Shown here: one piece after another, positions 35,607 to 47,618 of the stretch
Position numbering within the stretch: the stretch's first letter is position 1
Layout: each line of letters begins with the position of its first letter
Assembly (NCBI GenBank): GCA_032718475.1
Contig: JAUCBJ010006039.1
Coordinates: forward strand, 1 to 64,000
From: Nemertoderma westbladi
Lineage: Eukaryota; Xenacoelomorpha; Nemertodermatida; Nemertodermatidae
Length of the DNA stretch: 64,000 nucleotides
Direction of reading: 5' to 3'
Notes under the pieces: generated by a model
What the model was told of the DNA's origin: nothing
What the model saw: the letters and a program-made list of their open reading frames with translations, nothing else
Database searches by the model: none
Position numbers and translations under genes: made by a program

Positions 35607-35639
35607 TACTATTTTTTAGTTTATTGTGTTTTTTTTTCA

Positions 35640-37414
35640 CCTGTCAGTTAGGGACCATCCTTATTTAAGCAATAAAAATTATTGCATAACGTTATTGCCA
35701 CGCCTGCACACGATTTTTCGTGCGCACAATTTTTCAGCCGCGCAATATTGGACAATGACAATAAATATACCGCGCCACATACAGACATATACAATACACC
35801 ACATTTTAACAATGTAAATGAAAAACATATGCGAGCGAAGCGGCACAATTTTTTCATTAACAATGCAAAACAGCAAAATGAAAAAGAAACGCGAGCAAAA
35901 CTCAAAGTGAGCGAAATTTAGACATTTGAACAATCTGACAATGGAAAATGCAAAGAAACTGGAGCGAAGCGAGCGAAATTTTTTGTGGTAAATTATTTTT
36001 CTCACTTTGCAACATTGCATGCACGTAAACTTTTTTACACCTCATCCGCTTGTTCGCGCGCGCACTTTATGACTTTTGATCTTTTTTTGCATACATTACT
36101 ACGCACTTTTGTTGTCTTTCACACAATTTCGCGCACTTTTATTTCAATTCCATGCGCTTTTACCCCGCACTATTTCAAATATGCGCACAACAACGCCTTG
36201 CGATTTTTGCATTTCATTTGCCTGTTTGCAGCCTGGCTTAGCACTTCACGTCCTGGAGCTGGAACTTTTAGTTGTAGAACTGTTGTCCGGTTCCAATCTA
36301 CCAACCCCTTGGTCAATTTAGTATGATTTGGGTGTTTAGACGGACCGATTCACCGACGCCTCTCTGCCTCTATAGCAAAATTCGGCGTCGCCTCAACAAC
36401 CGCAGAACCGAGAAGCTACCGGTATAGGCCTATGGAGTTTTCATCTCTAGACGCTAGACCATACTGCCATACAGACAACAGATACCGGTACAACAGTACA
36501 AGCAGTCAAGGGGGTAAACTAGTGAAAAATTGTGAAACTAAAAAAGGTCGAAGGTAGGAGAAAATTCTAAGAATCTTTGTCAGTTTGTGGAGCTCGATTT
36601 TTTAATTTCGACTTCGTAAGCCCGGTAGGCATGAAAATGCGGGTGCGATGCGCGTAAATAATTTTAGTTGTTTTCCTGGGCTTCGTTGACCAACTTCAAC
36701 ACTTTCAATCGAAATTTCCCTCTTCAGAAAGTTTCTAATGTCAATGAGTTTCGAATTCGTCAAAACAAATCGGGTCGGGGGTCGTACCGTCCGTTTTCAC
36801 GCTATCTCATAAAACGCTTATTTCGCATCATTCGACAAGAATCGCCATACGGAAACGCGAATACCGTAGCGTAGCTCGGCCTCACCCGCACGTTCACCTA
36901 CGGCTGTACTGTCTGACTGTACGGAATACAGATACGATACTTTCATTGTTGGGTAGAGGACAGGAGAAAGAGCTCTAGAAGAACTAGCGTAGGTACCCGT
37001 CTGCCCAGTACCAGATTTCATCGAAATCCGAGGAAAAAATGTTATGGTAATGTTATGCCTATAGTATCATAGCCATAATACTAATACCGGACCAGACCGG
37101 CAGACCGGTGCTGTAATAGAGTAATTATTGATATAAATCTACATATTGAACTACCGGTAGTATATACAATAGAATCACTAATATACCTACAGTATGTACT
37201 GTAGTAGGCTTAAACAATATAGGTTTTATATAGCATACCTACTTTATATAGCAATATAGATAGAGTGAACTCGAACTGCGAATATTGATTTGATATACGG
37301 TAGGCCTACTGAATACGGTACGGTAGTCTACAAGAAGAGATTCATTACATGATTGGTTCATTCATATGAAGTCGCGTCACGTTCTGTCCAAAATAATACC
37401 GGTACCGTAATAAA
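35640..37414. other. Unique DNA upstream of the ITM2-like first exon
   Basis: 35640-36200 changes from purine-rich with GAGCGAAGCGAGCGAAAT motifs to pyrimidine-rich with CGCGCAC motifs; it looks like an old transposon. The final 400 bp should include the promoter and 5' UTR of the ITM2-like gene. An ATTGG (inverted CCAAT) occurs at about 37354, but no clear TATA box is seen. Confidence 0.5.
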
Positions 37415-37496
37415 ATGACGATATATACGGGACAATTAGCAGGGAAGGAAGAGAAACCTATCGGAAAATCAGATGGTTACACAGAGCTGAAAATAG
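37415..37496 (+). CDS. ITM2-like gene, exon 1 (N-terminal cytoplasmic tail)
   Basis: ATG at 37415 opens 27 codons plus one base (MTIYTGQ...YTELKI), then the donor ATAG|GTTAGT. The product is short, charged and Lys/Glu-rich, as expected for the cytoplasmic start of an ITM2 protein. Phase 1 matches exon 2, which begins with two bases (AA) that complete a Glu codon. The 5' UTR is not delimited. The exon is only 82 nt, so its assignment depends on this phase match, the good donor and the N-terminal style of the family. Confidence 0.65.
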
Positions 37497-38144
37497 GTTA
37501 GTAATGCAGTGAGTTGCTGTACCTTGTAGTGTAGGCCTACCAGTTGGAGGTAGAATAAAACGTCTGTCCTTATGTGATCTGATCTGACAGCATCTGATTC
37601 TATAACCAATCAGGAGAAAGAGATACAATATTTACCTAACTGTCTGTTAGGTAAATAGCCAATAGCTAAATAGGGGATCACGTTTCAGGTTGCCTGTTAC
37701 GTATCAGTATCATCATATAAAGTAGCAGTACAGGCATACCGGTATGCATCTAATGCACAAAGGCATGTTATTATATATTAAAAATGCGATATACAGTAGG
37801 ATGAAGGATGGCGGGTATGAAAGTTGTGTGATTGTCCCAGCAAACATGGATAGTTTCAGATGTAAACAACTTTCGTAGATTTAGTTGGTGTTGAAACATT
37901 AAACTTTAAACGGTAATGATACTTATTAATATATTACATTTAAAATATTTATTGTTTGTTTGTTACGCTAAACAGCTAAAGGGAAAGCAGGAAGGGGTAT
38001 CTCTCTAGGCCTACTGTGTACTTGTGTATATGACGAAACACTTAACATGCCCCATATTGCCAGCTGATAAAGTGGAGTTTATACCCAGACGATGAAAGAA
38101 TATGGGAAGGTGGATGGGAATGTGGGAATTAATAAACACTGTTA

Positions 38145-38720
38145 TTACCTTCCAATTGAAGGAAAAGAGCAGGTTACAGCGGTTGTAATTTCTAACCAAA
38201 ACAATAAACGATGTTGTTACCTACAAATTGAGGGAAAGGATAATATGTTACTGCGGCGGCTTGTTTACACCCACCTTCTTACTAACCGTCCGACTGACTG
38301 ATCAATAGATCACCCCCCTCAAAAAATAAAGGACATCGCGCACGCGCATAAAACACTTAATAAAGATAAATTTAATAAAAAATATCGACCAATAAAAAAT
38401 CGACCGAAAAATGAAATCCTGGTATTCTTCACATGGGCGAAGAATACCAGACTTTCTGCCGTTTTATTTCACTTTGCAGTTACCCCCATGTGAAGAATAC
38501 CAGGTTTTCACCAAAAACACAGGTTACAGAAGGGCTGAATATAACCAAAACAATAAACGAATTAGTATATGTGCAGGTTATAAGACATAAATAAGCTCTA
38601 TAATACACTCAATAAAGAAAAATAAAAAAGTAAAATCTTCAATATAAAATTCCAATAAAAGTCTACCGAAAAGTGAAATCCTGATATTCTTCACATGGGC
38701 GGTATTCTTCACAAGGACCA
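38145..38720. repeat. Duplicated interspersed-repeat block in intron 1
   Basis: Two copies of a module with AACCAAAACAATAAACGA, then ACACT(T/C)AATAAAGA, then CCGAAAA(A/G)TGAAATCCTG and TATTCTTCACATGGGC. One runs to about 38440, the other from about 38510 to 38700. Parts match the repeat at 1090-1170 in reverse orientation. Probably a nested or duplicated DNA-element remnant. Confidence 0.65.
38418..38504. repeat. 20-bp perfect inverted repeat with nested hairpin
   Basis: CCTGGTATTCTTCACATGGG at 38418-38437 is the exact reverse complement of 38485-38504. Inside the left arm, CTGGTATTCTTC (38419-38430) also pairs with GAAGAATACCAG (38439-38450) across 8 bases. The left arm can therefore form two alternative hairpins. 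Confidence 0.9.
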
Positions 38721-38854
38721 GCACCAAAATTTGGCACCAGCCGCTAAAAACAAATTTAAAATTTCTAGCTTATTTTATTTGAATTCCTTTTAGTTCGTTT
38801 CAGTTAGTCTTTTAGTTAGTATCGTTAGTTTCAGAGCGGGAGGTATTATATTGA

Positions 38855-38872
38855 CCCCCCCCCCCCCCCCCC
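38855..38872 (+). repeat. Poly-C run (18 C)
   Basis: Homopolymer next to the SINE body. Confidence 0.9.
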
Positions 38873-39103
38873 AACCGGGTTTAAGGGGAATACCGGGGAA
38901 ACTTCACATGCTGACATAGACAGAAAGTCCAGTACTCATTTAGCTACCATTTAAGGATGCAAGTCAGAGATGCCTCGCTAAACCCTTCAAAACATTCGTG
39001 CCGAAACGAAAACTACTTTTGCCCCATGCCGGGGTTGAACCCACTAACCCACAACCTCCGAGAGATGTGAATTCAATATAACCACTACACCAAGGTGCCC
39101 TCT
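38873..39103 (-). mobile_element. tRNA-derived SINE
   Basis: On the minus strand the head reads GGGCACCTTGG, with A box TGGTGTAGTGG (39082-39092) and B box GGGTTCAACCCC (39031-39042) at tRNA-like spacing. A roughly 130-bp tRNA-unrelated body ends at an 18-base homopolymer (C on the plus strand, 38855-38872). The anticodon region does not form a convincing tRNA, so it is a SINE rather than a functional tRNA gene. It lies in intron 1 of the ITM2-like gene, antisense. Confidence 0.65.
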
Positions 39104-39439
39104 GAACCAAGGTGGAACAAGTGTCAGATACCGTCAGATCAGATCAGATAAGGACAGACGTTTTAGCCATCCTATACCAGTTGCAGTTACTGGTACCAGC
39201 ACCAGGTAGATGTTCACGGGCATACAGACATAGTCAAAAAATAATTAAAAAATTGAAAATAATAAAAAAATTTACTTAGAAAATAATTAAGAAAGGAAAC
39301 ACAAATTATAATAAAAATTTAAAAACGAAAAAATTATAAATTAATTTTCAACTCTTATCACACTACAGGTGCCACTTTTTATATGGAAAACATAAGTTGT
39401 GAATGTTTTTTTTTCAATTTGGTTGAAGTCTACCCAACG

Positions 39440-40105
39440 CTCAATGCCACAAAAGTTATCCCACTACAATCGCGATCATCGCTAACGTCGTGATGGGGTG
39501 TTTTGCGACAAGATACTATCATAGCGAAGCATTAGCTGTGAGAGTGTTTCTCATTTTAGGTTTTTTTAGTGGTGTTATGGGTCAAGTACACCCTGAAGTA
39601 TACCATTGCAGTTCCAATAAGCATAAAATGAGTCAAATACCACCACTAAAAGTCAACAAAGTGATATATATATATACAGATACCTATATCACCTCGCAAT
39701 AGCACAAGATCTTGAATTGTAATATGAAATATACACCATGACTGCAAAAGTACTGATGATTTGGTCATAAAATGTGATTATTGTCCAACTAAATTATACA
39801 TTGCAGTTTCAATGAACCCAAAATGAGACCCAAAAGGCCAGAACACCACTAAGAAAGCCTACAATAAGAATTATTCACATATACTTAGCAATCTATCGCA
39901 TCGCGATTAGGCCGAAGTCTTGGCTTGTGAAATACAGGCCATACACAATACAGTAGCTTCATAATACTGATAATTTGGTCTTAAAAGTTAAAGTTAAAAC
40001 ATGCCTCTAGCTGTCTAGCTGTCTAGTACAACTAAATCGACCATTGTGGTTCCAATGAAACCAAAATGAGTCACAAAGCACCAGTAAACGAGCACCATAA
40101 CGTTA
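39440..40105 (+). repeat. Degenerate tandem repeat, about 215-bp unit, three copies
   Basis: Recurrent segments (ACCATTGCAGTTCCAAT, then AAAATGAGTCA, then ACCACTAA) occur at about 39602, 39801 and 40042, with related spacer text (ATCGCGAT, TAATTTGGTC). I judge divergence high. Located in intron 1. Confidence 0.65.
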
Positions 40106-40108
40106 TGG

Positions 40109-40320
40109 GGTATTTTTATACCCCATCTTACATAACTAAGTTGTTTTCAAATTAAGGGCCCATAACATTTTTCATAAACAAAATTTTATGGGTTTGACCA
40201 ACACAATCGTTAAATTACAAGTTTTTTGGAAGATACTATGAAGCTGAAACATACATAATATGAGAGATTGTCGAAAAATATCAAAAGTAATCCCCTTGGG
40301 GTATTATTTTACCCCACGTT
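40109..40320. repeat. Two GGGGTA/TACCCC hairpins
   Basis: ATGGGGTAT-TTTT-ATACCCCAT at about 40109-40130 (9-bp stem) and TGGGGTA-TTATTT-TACCCCA at about 40297-40316 (7-bp stem). Different sequence between them. Function unknown. Confidence 0.6.
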
Positions 40321-41165
40321 ACCGGGGGAGGGTTAAAGCAGTAATTTAACATTAGGCTCTTATCACTAATCTAATAAATTTTGTGGAATTTCGGACTTTT
40401 TGCTATTGGCCCGAATGGAAAATAGTAATTAGCGCTTCATTACTTGGGGTTACAGTACTACTTTAATTATTGTTTGGGCCGCCACTCTTGTAACCTGCGA
40501 AGCCAACTAGATCTGTGAAAAGTGGCGCCTCTTGTTTTCAGGGCTCCAGGGCTTACAGCAGTAATAGTACATACAGTGTGCTACAGGACCGCTACTGTAG
40601 TACTTTGCAGTGTAGACCGTTGGACCATTTCTGCATTATTGTTTTACAGTTTTATGTTATCAAACTCAGAAACTGCTTACCTTGTTGTGTATTTTTCACT
40701 ACGACTGTGTGTGATCGTTTATTGTTTTGCTTAGAAAAGCCCGCTTCTGTAACCTACTCCTTTCCCTCAATTGGTAAAGTGGCCGTTTTTCTTTTGGTTA
40801 GAAAACCCTTCCTTTGTACCTGCTCCTTTCCCTAAATTGGTTTATGACGTGTGTTACTTATATTATGCGGAGGCCTCCAAACACGTTAATCCCGGCCTAT
40901 AATATGATGTGAATACAGGGTTCTCCTGTATTGAAATTGCTAAAACCAGCCCAGCACCAGGCAGATACGAATTATTCGATGGCTGCCGTGTCTCAGCACC
41001 TAAGTAGGAAAATCTGTGTGTGATTGTTGCATGTAGGTCCACAACCCGAATAGGCCTATCAATGGAGCCGAATTGTCCTGCTTCCGGGAATATTAGAAAA
41101 CTGTAGGTAGAGGTGAGCGTGAGGGTCTGGTCGGTTTATATAATAATAAATAAATTATCTTTCAG

Positions 41166-41381
41166 AATGCCCACCAACTCCGCGTTCCCAGAGCACCCCA
41201 GCTGGGGTGATCATAGCCCGGGCGAACCGCGCTAGTAAGAACTTCCGATGTGCTCTAACAATTCTTCTGGGACTCAGCGCCCTCATTGTTATCGTTATGT
41301 GTCTCTCCGGGTTCCTTATTTACCGACATTGGCATCGCAACAGGTACTCCTCTGTATGTCGCGTTCGATTCGGCGATGAAG
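41166..41381 (+). CDS. ITM2-like gene, exon 2 (transmembrane segment)
   Basis: Acceptor TTATCTTTCAG at 41155-41165, donor GAAG|GTTGGT at 41382. It encodes residues 28-99: a Pro/Ser-rich stretch, a basic patch (ARANRASKNFR), a single hydrophobic helix at about 57-80 (ILLGLSALIVIVMCL) and a basic exit (YRHWHRNR). A lone internal membrane helix without a signal peptide fits a type II orientation. The alternative ATG frame at 41168 stops after 20 codons. Reading past the donor also meets a stop at 41444-41446. Confidence 0.75.
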
Positions 41382-41545
41382 GTTGGTCTAACACACCGGA
41401 ATTCAAATTATTAAGTTTATCTAAAATACATTTGTTTCCTTTTTAGTTGTTTTTAACTTATTAAGCACAGCTCCAATTCTGTGGTTTATTTTAGGGTTGT
41501 AAGAAACCACCATATATTTTTAAAAGTGCGAACATGCTCCTAAAT

Positions 41546-42590
41546 GGACCGAGCACCGCCCTGTCTGACTGCCTCCATCCCCGGAACCATGGACCCGCCC
41601 TATCTGACTGCATCCATCCCCAGAACCATGAACCCCGCCCTGTCTGACGGCCTCCATCCCCGGAACCATGGATCCCGCCCTGTCTGACGGCCTCCATCCC
41701 CAGAACCATGGACCCCGCCCTGTCTGACGGCCTCCATCCCCAGAACCATAGACCCCTCCCTGTCTCCATCTTCGGAACCATGAACCACGCCCTGTCTGAC
41801 TGTCCCCATCCCAAGAAACATGGACCTCGCCCTGTCTGACTGCCTCCAACCCCGGAACCATGGACCCTGCCCTGTCTGACGGCCTCCATCCCCGGAACCA
41901 TGGACCCCGCCCTGTCTGACGGCCTCCATCCCCGGAACCATGGACCCCGCCCTGTCTGACGGCCTCCATCCCCGGAACCATGGACCCCGCCCTGTCTGAC
42001 GGCCTCCATCCCCGGAACCATGGACCCCGCCCTGTCTGACGGCCTCCATCCCCAGAACCATGGACCCCGCCCTGTCTGACGGCCTCCATCCCCGGAACCA
42101 TCGACCCCGCCCTGTCTGACTGTCTCCATCCCTGGAACCATGGACCCTGCCCTGTCTGACGGCCTCCATCCCAATAACCGTGGACCCTGCCCTGTCTGAC
42201 TGTCTCCATCCCTGGAACCATGGACCTCACCCTGTCTGACTGTCTCCATCCCCGGAACCATGGACCCTGCCCTGTCTGACGGCCTCCATCCCAATAACCA
42301 TGGACCCCGCCCTGTCTGACTGTCTCCATCCCCGGAACCATGGACCCCGTCCTGTCTGACTGTCTCCATCCTCGGAACCATGGATCCCGGCCTGTCTGAA
42401 GGCCTCCATCCCCAGAACCATGGACCCCACCCTGTCTGAAGGCCTCCATCCCCGGAACCATGGACCTCGCCCTGTCTGACTGTCTCCATCCTCGGAACCA
42501 TGTACCCCGCCCTGTCTGACGGCCTCCATCCCCGGAACCATGGACCCCGTCCTGTCTGAAGGCCTCCATCCCTGGAACCATGGACCACAT
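41546..42590 (+). repeat. 40-bp GC-rich minisatellite, about 26 copies (intron 2)
   Basis: The unit is GCCTCCATCCCCGGAACCAT followed by GGACCCCGCCCTGTCTGACG. Two versions alternate (GACGGCCTCC and GACTGTCTCC), and one truncated unit lies at about 41757-41775. It is open in all three minus-strand frames over hundreds of codons only because the monomer lacks stops; I do not call a gene. It starts about 165 bp after exon 2 of the ITM2-like gene. Confidence 0.95.
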
Positions 42591-42838
42591 ATATATTTAA
42601 TATATTTGATATAATAATTAATTGTATAGTAATATATCGTAGCTTATGTGTTATAAGACCCTAAGTCGATTTTTGTCGGTTTTTACTTTTTTAATACAAT
42701 TCCACACTTTAAGACATGATCTAACAGCTGGTGAAGTTTTGAACATTTTAACCAATGGGAAGTGATGATTATTACGTAATAAAGTGAAATCCAAAAATAA
42801 TAATATAAAGGCCCATTCCGACAAGTGCCTTCCAAAAT

Positions 42839-45800
42839 CTGTTAGCAGTTGAGAAGGACTGCGAGCGCCTCACGTTCTTCCCCAACCGTTAGCAGTTGAG
42901 AAGAACTGCGAGCGCCTCACGTTCTTCCCCAACCGTTAGCAGTTGAGAAGGACTGCGAGCGCCTCACGTTCTTCCCCAACCGTTAGCAGTTGAGAAGGAC
43001 TGCGAGCGCCTCACGTTCTTCCCCAACCGTTAGCAGTTGAGAAGGACTGCGAGCGCCTCACGTTCTTCCCCAACCGTTAGCAGTTGAGAAGGACTGCGAG
43101 CGCCTCACGTTCTTCCCCAACCGTTAGCAGTTGAGAAGGACTGCGAGCGCCTCACGTTCTTCCCCAACCGTTAGCAGTTGAGAAGGACTGCGAGCGCCTC
43201 ACGTTCTTCCCCAACCGTTAGCAGTTGAGAAGGACTGCGAGCGCCTCACGTTCTTCCCCAACCGTTAGCAGTTGAGAAGGACTGCGAGCGCCTCACGTTC
43301 TTCCCCAACCGTTAGCAGTTGAGAAGGACTGCGAGCGCCTCACGTTCTTCCCCAACCGTTAGCAGTTGAGAAGGACTGCGAGCGCCTCACGTTCTTCCCC
43401 AACCGTTAGCAGTTGAGAAGGACTGCGAGCGCCTCACGTTCTTCCCCAACCGTTAGCAGTTGAGAAGGACTGCGAGCGCCTCACGTTCTTCCCCAACCGT
43501 TAGCAGTTGAGAAGGACTGCGAGCGCCTCACGTTCTTCCCCAACCGTTAGCAGTTGAGAAGGACTGCGAGCGCCTCACGTTCTTCCCCAACCGTTAGCAG
43601 TTGAGAAGGACTGCGAGCGCCTCACGTTCTTCCCCAACCGTTAGCAGTTGAGAAGGACTGCGAGCGCCTCACGTTCTTCCCCAACCGTTAGCAGTTGAGA
43701 AGGACTGCGAGCGCCTCACGTTCTTCCTCAACCGTTAGCAGTTGAGAAGGACTGCGAGCGCCTCACGTTCTTCCCCAACCGTTAGCAGTTGAGAAGGACT
43801 GCGAGCGCCTCACGTTCTTCCCCAACCGTTAGCAGTTGAGAAGGACTGCGAGCGCCTCACGTTCTTCCCCAACCATTAGCAGTTGAGAAGGACTGCGAGC
43901 GCCTCACGTTCTTCCTCAACCGTTAGCAGTTGAGAAGGACTGCGAGCGCCTCACGTTCTTCCCCAACCGTTAGCAGTTGAGAAGGACTGCGAGCGCCTCA
44001 CGTTCTTCCCCAACCGTTAGCAGTTGAGAAGGACTGCGAGCGCCTCACGTTCTTCCCCAACCGTTAGCAGTTGAGAAGGACTGCGAGCGCCTCACGTTCT
44101 TCCCCAACCATTAGCAGTTGAGAAGGACTGCGAGCGCCTCACGTTCTTCCCCAACCGTTAGCAGTTGAGAAGGACTGCGAGCGCCTCACGTTCTTCCCCA
44201 ACCGTTCGCAGTTGAGAAGGACTGCGAGCGCCTCACGTTCTTCCCCAACCGTTAGCAGTTGAGAAGGACTGCGAGCGCCTCACGTTCTTCCCCAACCGTT
44301 AGCAGTTGAGAAGGACTGCGAGCGCCTCACGTTCTTCCCCAACCATTAGCAGTTGAGAAGGACTGCGAGCGCCTCACGTTCTTCCCCAACCGTTAGCAGT
44401 TGAGAAGGACTGCGAGCGCCTCACGTTCTTCCCCAACCGTTAGCAGTTGAGAAGGACTGCGAGCGCCTCACGTTCTTCCCCAACCGTTAGCAGTTGAGAA
44501 GGACTGCGAGCGCCTCACGTTCTTCCCCAACCGTTAGCAGTTGAGAAGGACTGCGAGCGCCTCACGTTCTTCCCCAACCGTTAGCAGTTGAGAAGGACTG
44601 CGAGCGCCTCACGTTCTTCCCCAACCGTTAGCAGTTGAGAAGGACTGCGAGCGCCTCACGTTCTTCCTCAACCGTTAGCAGTTGAGAAGGACTGCGAGCG
44701 CCTCACGTTCTTCCTCAACCGTTAGCAGTTGAGAAGGACTGCGAGCGCCTCACGTTCTTCCTCAACCGTTAGCAGTTGAGAAGGACTGCGAGCGCCTCAC
44801 GTTCTTCCCCAACCGTTAGCAGTTGAGAAGGACTGCGAGCGCCTCACGTTCTTCCTCAACCGTTAGCAGTTGAGAAGGACTGCGAGCGCCTCACGTTCTT
44901 CCCCAACCGTTAGCAGTTGAGAAGGACTGCGAGCGCCTCACGTTCTTCCCCAACCGTTAGCAGTTGAGAAGGACTGCGAGCGCCTCACGTTCTTCCCCAA
45001 CCGTTAGCAGTTGAGAAGGACTGCGAGCGCCTCACGTTCTTCCCCAACCGTTAGCAGTTGAGAAGGACTGCGAGCGCCTCACGTTCTTCCCCAACCGTTA
45101 GCAGTTGAGAAGGACTGCGAGCGCCTCACGTTCTTCCCCAACCGTTAGCAGTTGAGAAGGACTGCGAGCGCCTCACGTTCTTCCTCAACCGTTAGCAGTT
45201 GAGAAGGACTGCGAGCGCCTCACGTTCTTCCTCAACCGTTAGCAGTTGAGAAGGACTGCGAGCGCCTCACGTTCTTCCCCAACCGTTAGCAGTTGAGAAG
45301 GACTGCGAGCGCCTCACGTTCTTCCCCAACCGTTAGCAGTTGAGAAGGACTGCGAGCGCCTCACGTTCTTCCCCAACCGTTAGCAGTTGAGAAGGACTGC
45401 GAGCGCCTCACGTTCTTCCCCAACCGTTAGCAGTTGAGAAGGACTGCGAGCGCCTCACGTTCTTCCCCAACCGTTAGCAGTTGAGAAGGACTGCGAGCGC
45501 CTCACGTTCTTCCCCAACCGTTAGCAGTTGAGAAGGACTGCGAGCGCCTCACGTTCTTCCTCAACCGTTAGCAGTTGAGAAGGACTGCGAGCGCCTCACG
45601 TTCTTCCCCAACCGTTAGCAGTTGAGAAGGACTGCGAGCGCCTCACGTTCTTCCCCAACCGTTAGCAGTTGAGAAGGACTGCGAGCGCCTCACGTTCTTC
45701 CTCAACCGTTAGCAGTTGAGAAGGACTGCGAGCGCCTCACGTTCTTCCCCAACCGTTAGCAGTTGAGAAGGACTGCGAGCGCCTCACGTTCTTCCCCAAC

Positions 45801-46769
45801 CATTAGCAGTTGAGAAGGACTGCGAGCGCCTCACGTTCTTCCTCAACCGTTAGCAGTTGAGAAGGACTGCGAGCGCCTCACGTTCTTCCCCAACCGTTAG
45901 CAGTTGAGAAGGACTGCGAGCGCCTCACGTTCTTCCCCAACCGTTAGTAGTTGAGAAGGACTGCGAGCGCCTCACGTTCTTCCCCAACCGTTAGCAGTTG
46001 AGAAGGACTGCGAGCGCCTCACGTTCTTCCCCAACCATTAGCAGTTGAGAAGGACTGCGAGCGCCTCACGTTCTTCCCCAACCGTTAGCAGTTGAGAAGG
46101 ACTGCGAGCGCCTCACGTTCTTCCCCAACCGTTCGCAGTTGAGAAGGACTGCGAGCGCCTCACGTTCTTCCCCAGCCGTTAGCAGTTGAGAAGGACTGCG
46201 AGCGCCTCACGTTCTTCCCCAACCGTTAGCAGTTGAGAAGGACTGCGAGCGCCTCACGTTCTTCCCCAACCATTAGCAGTTGAGAAGGACTGCGAGCGCC
46301 TCACGTTCTTCCCCAACCGTTAGCAGTTGAGAAGAACTGCGAGCGCCTCACGTTCTTCCCCAACCGTTAGCAGTTGAGAAGGACTGCGAGCGCCTCACGT
46401 TCTTCCCCAACCATTAGCAGTTGAGAAGGACTGCGAGCGCCTCACGTTCTTCCCCAACCGTTAGCAGTTGAGAAGGACTGCGAGCGCCTCACGTTCTTCC
46501 CCAACCGTTAGCAGTTGAGAAGGACTGCGAGCGCCTCACGTTCTTCCCCAACCATTAGCAGTTGAGAAGGACTGCGAGCGCCTCACGTTCTTCCTCAACC
46601 GTTAGCAGTTGAGAAGGACTGCGAGCGCCTCACGTTCTTCCTCAACCGTTAGCAGTTGAGAAGGACTGCGAGCGCCTCACGTTCTTCCTCAACCGTTAGC
46701 AGTTGAGAAGGACTGCGAGCGCCTCACGTTCTTCCCCAACCGTTAGCAGTTGAGAAGGACTGCGAGCGC
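42839..46769 (+). repeat. 47-bp satellite, about 84 copies (intron 2)
   Basis: The unit is GTTAGCAGTTGAGAAGGACT followed by GCGAGCGCCTCACGTTCTTCCCCAACC. It folds as GAAGGAC...GTTCTTC (one G-T wobble) around GAG-CGC-CTC. Rare variants include GAAGAAC (turns the wobble into a perfect pair), CTCAACC, CCATTAGC and GTTCGCAG. Rare variants repeat at an exact 1,927-bp offset (41 units), showing block duplication. Confidence 0.97.
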
Positions 46770-46899
46770 GATAAAAATAATAAAAAAAGGCCCTATTATA
46801 TATTAATAATGCACACATGGCTTAAAGTATAATGCAGCACAATGATAATATTGGTACATTGAAGCGCACATATTATATAACATCAGCATCCCTGAAGGA

Positions 46900-47092
46900 G
46901 GTTGGTTCTAGGATCCACTAGAATACACATGGATCTGGGATCCACGGAGATGGATCTGGGATCCACGGAGATGGATCTGGGATTTACGGAGATGGATCTG
47001 GGATCCATGGTGATGGATCTGGGATCCACCGCAATGGATCTTGGTTCCACCGCGATGGATCTGGGATCCACATCGATGGATCCCGGATGTTC
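46900..47092 (+). repeat. 21-bp minisatellite, about 8 copies
   Basis: The unit ATGGATCTGGGATCCACGGAG contains a BamHI-type GGATCC palindrome. It ends about 50 bp before exon 3 of the ITM2-like gene. Open frames on both strands are artefacts. Confidence 0.9.
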
Positions 47093-47141
47093 TACTGGAT
47101 TCGACTTCCACAATTATTAAGTTATATATGTTTTATCGCAG

Positions 47142-47310
47142 ACGTCTACGGTAAGATGGTTTCACTCCCCGACGGTAAAGTACAGTCGCAGGACTATTAC
47201 CCTGAGGACTGGATCCTGGGCCTTGGATCTCCGTTCCAGAACTACTTCGTCGAGCATTTCGAAGTGAGCGATGATCTAGAGAAGATCGATGTTCAGCCGC
47301 CAGATATCAG
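47142..47310 (+). CDS. ITM2-like gene, exon 3 (extracellular linker)
   Basis: Acceptor TTTTATCGCAG ending at 47141, donor ATCAG|GTTAGG at 47311. Residues 100-155. The acidic end (EHFEVSDDLEKIDVQPPD) resembles the segment just before BRICHOS in ITM2 proteins. Entering phase 1 and leaving phase 2 fits both neighbouring exons. Without splicing the frame would continue to a stop at 47392, giving a different, unconserved tail, so a short alternative end cannot be excluded. Confidence 0.8.
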
Positions 47311-47618
47311 GTTAGGTCGGTGGGGCGAGCCATTTATCAATTCCTGCTTTAATGACCTCCTAGACTTTACTAAGTTTTCTAAGTCTGGTTAGTTCCCAAT
47401 GTTCAATGGCCTCCGCTAGGGGGCTCTAACTAAATATGTCTGGGCAATGTGTCCTAGTAATATCGGAGTTACTTAATACGCCCCCTACCGGAGTTCCCCT
47501 GAACTAGTAATGGGACGGTTTTGGTCTCTCTATATCCTGTTACTGACCGCACTATCACATACTCCCACTGCAGTCTCAGACGCCCCATCTAACCTATGTC
47601 TTATGATTATTGTTACAG
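47311..47618 (+). other. ITM2-like gene, intron 3 (308 bp)
   Basis: GTTAGG...TTACAG. A 78-codon frame starting at 47510 with a signal-peptide-like N-terminus overlaps the intron and exon 4 in another frame. The BRICHOS match in the exon frame makes it a shadow. Confidence 0.7.

Noticed and set aside
35679-36326. Overlapping frames of about 80-113 codons on both strands at 35.6-36.3 kb
   Set aside because: Low-complexity purine- and pyrimidine-skewed repeat. Simultaneous frames on both strands, no recognisable motif.
41491-42590. Minus-strand frames of 365, 356 and 189 codons (Gly/Trp/Arg-rich repeats)
   Set aside because: All three frames are open over the 40-bp minisatellite, and the region is intronic to the ITM2-like gene on the other strand.
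42839-46769. CRISPR-like array
   Set aside because: A 47-bp unit repeats head to tail with no unique spacers, in an animal-type genome.
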